Below, piece after piece: positions 1 to 5,331 of a DNA stretch of 6,781 nucleotides (positions are counted from its first letter, which is position 1; each line of letters opens with the position of its first letter). Below the pieces are notes generated by a model. That model worked only from the letters and a program-made list of their open reading frames with translations. It searched no databases and was not told the DNA's origin. This DNA is from an uncultured Rhodobacterales bacterium (lineage in GTDB: Bacteria; Pseudomonadota; Alphaproteobacteria; Rhodobacterales; Rhodobacteraceae). The translations under genes were made by a program, and so were the position numbers. The stretch covers positions 1 to 6,781 of the forward strand of contig CALCGO010000430.1 in NCBI GenBank assembly GCA_937901055.1. Direction: 5' to 3'.

Positions 1-607
1 CATCCACGACAACAGCGAGATGGTAGGCAGTTCCGATATCGCGGCGTCCTAGAACGATATCACCGCAATTGGATCGCAAGTGCTCAGCGTTAAGAAAGTG
101 TTCATTTGTTCCGTCATAGACATCGATGAATGATAACTGGTTAACTCGGTCGTCGCTTCCAAGAAACGCGATGGCTTTTGCCATATTCAAGCGTGTCGCC
201 GTGTTTTTGGTGCTAGGCAGGTTTTTGTCACGGCAGGTACCGGGATAAACCAGCCCATCCGGGCCGTATATGGGCAACGGTAACGCCTCTTTGATAACGC
301 TTCGCGTACATCCGCAGGCGTAAGTCAGGCCCGCGGCGTTAAGAAAGTCTAACGCAGTATGGTAGGCCGACATATTATCTGATTGGCGCAACACCGGTGT
401 CGGCCAACTTAGACCCAGCCAATGGAGGTCGTCGTAAATGGCTTGTTCATATTCAGGTTGTGCACGCGTGTGGTCGTTGTCTTCGATCCGCAGCAAGAAC
501 GTTCCGCCCTCGGCTTGTGCTTGATCCCATGCGGTTAGCGCCGAAAACGCATGGCCCAAGTGTAGGTATCCGGTAGGTGAGGGCGCAAACCGTTCTATGT
601 GAGCCAT
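1..607 (-). CDS. gluQRS: Glutamyl-Q tRNA(Asp) synthetase (GluQRS), 3' end cut off by the window
   Basis: This is a paralogue of the glutamyl-tRNA synthetase catalytic core that lacks the anticodon-binding domain. It activates glutamate and attaches it to queuosine at position 34 of tRNA-Asp in the cytoplasm. My own translation gives 202 codons plus one base before the left edge; the family is usually about 280 to 310 residues. Visible features are RFAPSPTG (residues 6-13), the class I signature HLGH (16-19), RIED (40-43), and a zinc-site pattern C98, C100, Y121, C125 (CxC...YxxxC) that distinguishes GluQRS from full GluRS. Near the edge GDIVLGRRD and AYHLAVVVD match the family's amino-acid-binding segment. 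The ATG at 607 puts RFAPSPTG six residues in, as expected. It lies inside the end of trmFO (13-base overlap, ATG to TAG), with only a weak GGAA upstream, so translational coupling is likely. The KMSKS-like motif is outside the window. Assignment is confident; the C-terminus is unseen. Confidence 0.93.
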   Translation of the reverse strand, partial: MAHIERFAPSPTGYLHLGHAFSALTAWDQAQAEGGTFLLRIEDNDHTRAQPEYEQAIYDDLHWLGLSWPTPVLRQSDNMSAYHTALDFLNAAGLTYACGCTRSVIKEALPLPIYGPDGLVYPGTCRDKNLPSTKNTATRLNMAKAIAFLGSDDRVNQLSFIDVYDGTNEHFLNAEHLRSNCGDIVLGRRDIGTAYHLAVVVD

Positions 608-1938
608 GCGTTCCAGTCTGCTTTGGCGCGGTCGGTATACGCTTTGTAACGTGCAGGTCGGTTGCGGCGGCCACCTTTTACGCCGTCGACCAACGGGAAT
701 AGTCCAAAGTTCACATTCATCGGCTGGAAGGTTTTCGCGGCGGCACCGCCAGTAATGTGGCTGATCAAAGCGCCCATGGCTGTGGTGTTCGGTGGAGCTG
801 TAATGGTTGCGCCCAACCGTTCGCTTGCAGCCATGCGCCCTGCTAGTAGACCCATGGCAGTGCTTTCGACATATCCTTCGACGCCCGTTATTTGTCCGGC
901 AAAACGCAAGCGAGGCATCGCTTTTAGGCGCATTTGATCGTCTAGAAGGCGCGGCGAATTGATGAAAGTGTTGCGATGGATGCCACCGAGGCGGGCGAAT
1001 TCGGCGCTCTCTAGCCCCGGGATCATTTTGAAGACTTCGGACTGTGCGCCGTACTTCATTTTTGTTTGAAAACCTACGATATTATACAGCGTTCCCAATG
1101 CGTTATCACGACGAAGTTGAACAACCGCGTGCGCTTTGATCTGGGGCTGATGCGGGTTGGTCAAGCCCACGGGTTTCATCGGGCCGAAGCGTAGTGTTTC
1201 GCGGCCGCGTTCCGCCATGACTTCGATTGGCAGGCAACCGTCAAAGTACGGCGTGTCTTTTTCCCAGTCTTTGAATTCGGTTTTGTCAGCGGCCAACAGC
1301 GCGTCGATGAAGGCGTTATACTGGTCCTCGTCCATCGGGCAATTGATGTAGGCCGTGCGCTCTTCTTCGGTGTCGCCTTTGTCGTAGCGGGACTGAAGCC
1401 ACGCTTTGTCCATATTTATGCTCTCGGAATAAATAATCGGGGCGATGGCATCAAAAAAGGACAGCGATGTTTCGTCCGTCAGGTCGCGTACGGCTTCGGC
1501 CAATGCAGCCGACGTCAACGGGCCTGTGGCAATGATGACGCTGTCCCAACCTTCGGGTGGAATACCGGCAATTTCACCGCGCTCGATAGTTACCAGCGGA
1601 TGCGCTTCAAGCCGAGCGGTTACGGCTTCGGAAAATGCGTCGCGATCAACGGCAAGCGCGCTGCCTGCCGGGACAGAATGTGCATCGCCCATTTCGATTA
1701 TCAAACCGCCAGCCTGACGCATTTCCCAATGTAGCAAGCCTACAGCGTTTGCCTCATCGTCGTCGGAACGAAAGGAGTTTGAGCACACCAGTTCCGCCAG
1801 ATTTTGCGTTTGATGCGCGAAAGTTTCAACGTTCGGGCGCATTTCGTGGATGATGGCAGGCACGCCCATTTGCGCGATTTGCCATGCGGCTTCGGATCCG
1901 GCCATGCCGCCGCCGATGATGTGGATAGGTTTTGTCAT
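595..1938 (-). CDS. trmFO: Methylenetetrahydrofolate-tRNA-(uracil-5-)-methyltransferase TrmFO
   Basis: TrmFO is a cytoplasmic flavoenzyme that makes m5U (ribothymidine) at position 54 of the tRNA T-loop. It takes the carbon from 5,10-methylenetetrahydrofolate, unlike the SAM-dependent TrmA. The 447-residue product is full length. The N-terminal FAD dinucleotide fold shows GGGMAGSEAA (9-18) and E32 ending the second strand. VCSNSFRSDD (51-60) contains C52, and YFDGCLPIEVMAERG (231-245) contains C235. By position and context these match the two functional cysteines of the Bacillus subtilis enzyme (Cys53 and Cys226). A second flavin-binding stretch, RFAGQITGVEGYVESTAMG, is at 345-363. The ATG at 1938 places the FAD motif at the usual distance. 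No Shine-Dalgarno sequence is visible before it; the leader is pyrimidine-rich (AAATCCCCCTT). The gene follows gyrA after 61 bases that hold a terminator, and overlaps gluQRS by 13 bases, which suggests a tRNA-modification operon. It was formerly called gid. Confidence 0.97.
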   Translation of the reverse strand: MTKPIHIIGGGMAGSEAAWQIAQMGVPAIIHEMRPNVETFAHQTQNLAELVCSNSFRSDDDEANAVGLLHWEMRQAGGLIIEMGDAHSVPAGSALAVDRDAFSEAVTARLEAHPLVTIERGEIAGIPPEGWDSVIIATGPLTSAALAEAVRDLTDETSLSFFDAIAPIIYSESINMDKAWLQSRYDKGDTEEERTAYINCPMDEDQYNAFIDALLAADKTEFKDWEKDTPYFDGCLPIEVMAERGRETLRFGPMKPVGLTNPHQPQIKAHAVVQLRRDNALGTLYNIVGFQTKMKYGAQSEVFKMIPGLESAEFARLGGIHRNTFINSPRLLDDQMRLKAMPRLRFAGQITGVEGYVESTAMGLLAGRMAASERLGATITAPPNTTAMGALISHITGGAAAKTFQPMNVNFGLFPLVDGVKGGRRNRPARYKAYTDRAKADWNAWLT

Positions 1939-1964
1939 AAGGGGGATTTAGGGCAGGCGCGCGC

Positions 1965-1995
1965 AAAAGAAAAGGGGCCGCGCTATGCGACCCCT
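1965..1995 (-). terminator. Intrinsic terminator after gyrA
   Basis: On the minus strand AGGGGTCGC (1995-1987), loop ATAGC and GCGGCCCCT (1981-1973) form a 9-bp GC-rich stem with one T-G pair. It is followed by TTTTCTTTT (1973-1965). It begins five bases after the gyrA stop codon, so it should end the gyrA transcript. It leaves only 26 bases before the trmFO ATG. The plus-strand reading has no comparable T-run, so it looks unidirectional. Confidence 0.85.
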
Positions 1996-1999
1996 CATT

Positions 2000-4726
2000 T
2001 TATTCGTCGATAACCTCGGCGTCTTCCGCTTCATCGCCCTGTTCGGCGATCCAGGCGACGGAAACTACGGATTCGTTATCCGCAACCTTAAACACCGTCA
2101 CGCCCGAGGACCCGCGACCTTGTCTAGATATGCCCGAAACAGGGCAACGGATGCTTTGTCCAGTGCTGGTCGCCAGCATGATTTGGTCTTCTTCGTCGAC
2201 GGGGAAGGAAGCCACGATTGTGTCACCGCGCCGTCCAAGGTTAGCGGCTGCGATACCTTGGCCACCACGACCTGAAACGCGATATTCGTGGGCCGACGAA
2301 CGTTTTCCATAACCACCAGATGTGATGGTCAGGATCCATTCTTCTAAGGCGGATAGTTCGGCGTAGCGTTCTGTGGAAATAGAAGTTTCCATGTTTTCGA
2401 TTTCGCCGCTTTCCTCGCCCGTTACAGCGCGACGCATTTTGAAGTAGGCGTTGCGTTCGTCCGGTGTGGCATCCACGTGCCGCAGAATCGACATCGAAAC
2501 AACCTCGTCTCCATTGGCCAGTCTGATGCCGCGCACACCGGTGGAATCACGCCCCTTGAATATGCGCACGTCTGTGACCGGGAAGCGGATGGCTTTGCCC
2601 AGTTTTGTCGTTAGCAAGAAGTCGTTTTCCTCGTGGCAGATGCGGGCATCAATCAGGCGCATTCCTTCGGTCAGTTTCATGGCGATCTTGCCGTTGGATT
2701 TAACGTTGGTGAAATCTGAAAGCGCGTTGCGGCGCACGCCACCTGTCGAGGTGGAGAATACGATTTGCAGATCGTCCCATTCGTCCTCGGGCACGTCCAC
2801 GGGCATAATCGCCGCGATGGAGGCATCTTGCGGGATCGGCAGAATATTAACGATTGCCTTGCCACGCGCGTTTCGGCCACCCGGCGGCAGACGCCATGTT
2901 TTTAGTTTGTAAACGATGCCGTCGGTCGTGAAGAACAGCAGTGGTGTGTGAGTGTTGGCGATGAACAGTTGCGTGACGAAATCTTCGTCCTTGGTGTTCA
3001 TGCCTTGCGTGCCCTTGCCACCACGTTTCTGGCTGCGGAATTCGTCGATCATCGTGCGTTTGATGTAACCGGAGTTGGTTACGGTTACGACCATGTCTTC
3101 GGATTCGATCAGGTCTTCGTCGTCCATGTCACCTGTGAAATCAATGATTTCCGAGCGACGGGGAACAGCAAACATCTCTTTTACTTCGGCGAGTTCGGTC
3201 GAGATAATGCTCATGATCCGTTCGCGAGAACGAAGAATATCTAGGTAATCGGTGATCTTTCCGGCCAGAACTTGCAATTCGTCCGTAACTTCGCGCACGC
3301 CCATGGCAGTCAAGCGTTGTAGGCGTAGCTCCAGAATGGCGCGGGCCTGTATTTCCGACAAGTAATAAGTGCCATCGTCGTTGATTTTGTGGCTCGGGTC
3401 GTCGATCAACTGGATGTATTCGGCGATGTCATGGGCGGGCCAACGGCGCTCCATCAATTTTGCGCGGGCCTCGGCTGGATCTGCGGAAGCACGAATGGTT
3501 GCGACGATTTCATCGACGTTGGAAACCGCCACGGCTAAGCCGCACAAGATATGGCTGCGTTCGCGCGCTTTGCGCAATTCAAAAGCGGTACGTCGTGCCA
3601 CAACTTCTTCGCGAAAGGCGATGAAAGAGGTCAGAAACTTGCGAAGGTCCAGTTGTTCGGGACGGCCACCATTTAGGGCCAACATGTTGCAACCGAACGA
3701 CGTCTGCATTGGTGTGAACCGGAAAAGTTGGTTCAGTACGACTTCGGGTGTCGCGTCGCGTTTCAGTTCGACCACAACCCGCACGCCGAAACGGTCGGAT
3801 TCATCTTGAACGTGGGCGATGCCTTCGATCTTTTTATCGCGTGCCAGATGCGCGATTTTTTCGATCATTGTGGCTTTGTTTACCTGATACGGAATTTCAT
3901 GCACGACAATCGCGAAGCGATCCTTACGAATTTCCTCCACCGACGTTTTGGAGCGCGTGACGACAGAGCCACGACCCTCGGTATAGGCTTTACGCGCGCC
4001 AGCGTTCCCCAAAATAATTCCGCCCGTCGGGAAGTCGGGGGCAGGGATGTATTCCATCAATTGGATCGAATCGAGATCCGGTTGCTCGATCAATGCTTGG
4101 GTTGCGTCAATCACTTCGCCCAGGTTATGCGGCGGAATATTGGTCGCCATACCCACAGCAATACCGCCAGCGCCGTTGACCAGCATATTGGGGTATCGCG
4201 AAGGCAGAACTGTTGGCTCCTGATCCTTGCCGTCGTAGTTATCTTGAAAATCTACGGTATCTTTTTCGATGTCAGCCAGAAGCGAGTTCGCGGTCTTGGC
4301 CATCCGCACCTCGGTGTACCGCATGGCAGCAGCTTTATCGCCGTCCATGGAACCGAAGTTACCCTGCCCATCAAGCAGCGGTAAAGACATGGAAAAATCC
4401 TGCGCCATACGCACGAGCGCGTCATAAATCGCGCTGTCGCCATGCGGGTGATATTTACCCATGGTATCGCCAACAGCACGAGCGGACTTGCGATAGGACT
4501 TATCGAATGTGTTGCCCGTTTCGTACATCGCGTACAAAATACGGCGGTGCACCGGCTTTAGTCCGTCGCGAAGATCGGGTATCGCGCGGGAGACAATCAC
4601 GCTCATTGCATAGTCGAGGTACGAGGTTTTCATCTCGTCTACGATAGAGATATTCGGCCCGTCATAAACGTACTGATCACTCGGCTGTTCGCCGTCATTT
4701 TCCGGGGTCTTTGTCTCGTCGGTCAT
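2000..4726 (-). CDS. gyrA: DNA gyrase subunit A
   Basis: GyrA is the breakage-reunion subunit of the A2B2 gyrase, which introduces negative supercoils using ATP bound by GyrB. The 908-residue protein is full length. The catalytic tyrosine is Y137 in AAAMRYTEVR (codon at 4316-4318, E. coli Tyr122). The quinolone-resistance region KYHPHGDSAIYDALV (91-105) carries S98 and D102, equivalent to E. coli Ser83 and Asp87, so the common resistance changes are absent. The canonical GyrA box QKRGGKG (566-572, at 3011-3031) opens the C-terminal beta-pinwheel DNA-wrapping domain. This marks a gyrase and argues against ParC. A variable segment around 413-455 (ADPAEARAKLMERRWP through DDGTYYLS) resembles alphaproteobacterial homologues. 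The acidic tail ends DEAEDAEVIDE. The ATG at 4726 gives a short variable N-terminus before the conserved YLDYAMSVIVSRAIPDLRDG (36-55). No good Shine-Dalgarno sequence precedes it. It is probably monocistronic, bounded by terminators on both sides. gyrB is not in the window. Confidence 0.99.
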   Translation of the reverse strand: MTDETKTPENDGEQPSDQYVYDGPNISIVDEMKTSYLDYAMSVIVSRAIPDLRDGLKPVHRRILYAMYETGNTFDKSYRKSARAVGDTMGKYHPHGDSAIYDALVRMAQDFSMSLPLLDGQGNFGSMDGDKAAAMRYTEVRMAKTANSLLADIEKDTVDFQDNYDGKDQEPTVLPSRYPNMLVNGAGGIAVGMATNIPPHNLGEVIDATQALIEQPDLDSIQLMEYIPAPDFPTGGIILGNAGARKAYTEGRGSVVTRSKTSVEEIRKDRFAIVVHEIPYQVNKATMIEKIAHLARDKKIEGIAHVQDESDRFGVRVVVELKRDATPEVVLNQLFRFTPMQTSFGCNMLALNGGRPEQLDLRKFLTSFIAFREEVVARRTAFELRKARERSHILCGLAVAVSNVDEIVATIRASADPAEARAKLMERRWPAHDIAEYIQLIDDPSHKINDDGTYYLSEIQARAILELRLQRLTAMGVREVTDELQVLAGKITDYLDILRSRERIMSIISTELAEVKEMFAVPRRSEIIDFTGDMDDEDLIESEDMVVTVTNSGYIKRTMIDEFRSQKRGGKGTQGMNTKDEDFVTQLFIANTHTPLLFFTTDGIVYKLKTWRLPPGGRNARGKAIVNILPIPQDASIAAIMPVDVPEDEWDDLQIVFSTSTGGVRRNALSDFTNVKSNGKIAMKLTEGMRLIDARICHEENDFLLTTKLGKAIRFPVTDVRIFKGRDSTGVRGIRLANGDEVVSMSILRHVDATPDERNAYFKMRRAVTGEESGEIENMETSISTERYAELSALEEWILTITSGGYGKRSSAHEYRVSGRGGQGIAAANLGRRGDTIVASFPVDEEDQIMLATSTGQSIRCPVSGISRQGRGSSGVTVFKVADNESVVSVAWIAEQGDEAEDAEVIDE

Positions 4727-4737
4727 ATTCGGGCCAT
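4723..4737 (-). other. Possible four-codon leader ORF overlapping the gyrA start
   Basis: An ATG at 4737 opens a minimal ORF (ATG GCC CGA ATA TGA, Met-Ala-Arg-Ile). Its stop codon shares an ATGA junction with the gyrA ATG. It is out of frame with gyrA by two bases. Because gyrA itself has no clear Shine-Dalgarno sequence, re-initiation from this mini-ORF is conceivable. Such a short ORF can easily arise by chance and its own ribosome site is weak, so this is only a candidate. Confidence 0.2.
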
Positions 4738-4758
4738 TTCAGCTAAAACACCAATATC

Positions 4759-4771
4759 TTGTGTGTCACAA
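4759..4771. promoter_or_regulatory. 13-bp perfect dyad at the expected gyrA transcription start
   Basis: TTGTG TGT CACAA (plus strand) is a perfect 5-3-5 inverted repeat. It overlaps the last bases of the candidate -10 element and the expected start site. The position suits a repressor site or an initiation-region signal, but a five-base arm is short and may be chance. Confidence 0.25.
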
Positions 4772-4798
4772 CATAGCCGATAACCATATACGCATCAA
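4770..4798 (-). promoter_or_regulatory. Candidate sigma70-type promoter for gyrA
   Basis: On the minus strand TTGATG (4798-4793) and TATGTT (4775-4770) are separated by exactly 17 bases. Each matches the sigma70 consensus at four of six positions. The spacing is ideal and the location fits: downstream of the bactofilin terminator and about 45 bases before the gyrA ATG. Transcription would start near 4763, giving a leader of roughly 35 to 40 bases. This is pattern matching only; no other clear promoter is visible in this gap. Confidence 0.45.
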
Positions 4799-4820
4799 TC
4801 AGGAAGGTGCTAATTTAGCA

Positions 4821-4853
4821 AAGAAAAGGGGCCCCGAACACGTCGAGACCCCT
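4821..4853 (-). terminator. Intrinsic terminator after the bactofilin gene
   Basis: On the minus strand AGGGGTCTCGA (4853-4843), loop CGTGT and TCGGGGCCCCT (4837-4827) form an 11-bp stem with two T-G pairs. TTTTCTTTG (4827-4819 region) follows directly. It lies 22 bases after the bactofilin stop codon and separates the M23/bactofilin unit from gyrA. The stem base and T-tract are nearly identical to those of the gyrA terminator at 1965-1995. Confidence 0.88.
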
Positions 4854-4875
4854 CAAAAAACTTATATATTCAAAC

Positions 4876-5331
4876 TTAAGAGCCGGATTTAGCCGGTTTA
4901 GCTGAAAGAGGGTCGTCTTGACGCTGAACTGTGCCCTCAAAATGCGCACCGCTCTCGATGGCGATTGTTTTGTGGATAATGTCACCCTCAACACGTGCAG
5001 TCGCTGTCAGGCGCACTTTTAGACCGCGTAGGCGCCCAATAACGCGGCCGTTAACCACTACATCGTCTGCAATGACTTCGCCCTTAACAGTGGCGCCTTC
5101 GCCGACTGTCAAAAGATGTGCGCGGATATCGCCTTCGATAGCGCCCTCAACTTGAACGTCGCCGGTGGTGGTGACGTTGCCTTTGATTGTCAGGTCAGAA
5201 GAGATGATCGACGGGGCCGGTTTAGGCTTTGGCGACGATGAAGATGTGGACGCAGCCGGCTTAGCCGGTGCTGCGTTTGGAGTTGTTGTCGCGCCAGTTG
5301 TCGGCTCGTCTGATTTTGGTTTAGAAAACAT
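4876..5331 (-). CDS. Bactofilin (polymer-forming cytoskeletal protein)
   Basis: Bactofilins are bacterial cytoskeletal proteins that polymerise without nucleotide, often on the inner membrane, and position cell-wall enzymes. The 151-residue product has three parts. Residues 1-40 are a disordered Ala/Pro/Ser/Thr/Lys-rich tail. Residues 41-138 are the beta-helical bactofilin domain (old DUF583), with short repeats such as SSDLTIKGNVTTTGDVQVEG, EGDIRAHLLTVGEGATVKGE and ARVEGDIIHKTIAIESGAHF. Residues 139-151 are a short Lys/Ser tail. The start MFSKPKS resembles the MFSK-type membrane-targeting peptide reported for Caulobacter BacA, so membrane binding is inferred. The ATG at 5331 overlaps the end of the M23 gene by 11 bases and has an AGGA ribosome site at 5339-5336. 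Both facts support this start and indicate coupled translation. Homologues are called bacA, ccmA or bacM in different organisms; I give no symbol because orthology is unclear. Confidence 0.95.
   Translation of the reverse strand: MFSKPKSDEPTTGATTTPNAAPAKPAASTSSSSPKPKPAPSIISSDLTIKGNVTTTGDVQVEGAIEGDIRAHLLTVGEGATVKGEVIADDVVVNGRVIGRLRGLKVRLTATARVEGDIIHKTIAIESGAHFEGTVQRQDDPLSAKPAKSGS

Noticed and set aside
453..674. Minus-strand 73-codon frame across the trmFO-gluQRS junction
   Set aside because: It is out of frame with both genes, which have clear family motifs there. The His/Arg/Thr-rich product is characteristic of a shadow frame.
1939..1952. Leaderless transcription of trmFO from a TAAATC -10 just before the ATG
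   Set aside because: TAAATC matches the consensus at only three positions, and the -35 position falls in the terminator T-tract with no TTGACA-like sequence.
1940..1995. Antiterminator pairing of the AGGGG terminator arm with CCCCCT at the trmFO start
   Set aside because: Only about five pairs are possible, against nine in the terminator stem, and there is no leader peptide or ligand-binding fold to switch them. It is not better than chance.
2451..2912. Plus-strand open frame of 153 codons, with similar smaller frames inside gyrA and trmFO
   Set aside because: The Ser/Arg-rich composition is typical of the reverse complement of a conserved coding region, and there is no start or regulatory context.
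3728..4384. Plus-strand open frame of 218 codons antisense to gyrA
   Set aside because: It lies wholly within conserved gyrA, including the catalytic region. The product has no recognisable domain, no ribosome site was seen, and the length fits a shadow frame of a stop-poor gene.
4876..5331. Reading the bactofilin as a secreted or repetitive surface protein because of its low-complexity ends
   Set aside because: There is no hydrophobic signal peptide. The middle 100 residues are a standard bactofilin domain, and the Ala/Pro/Ser tails are normal for the family.
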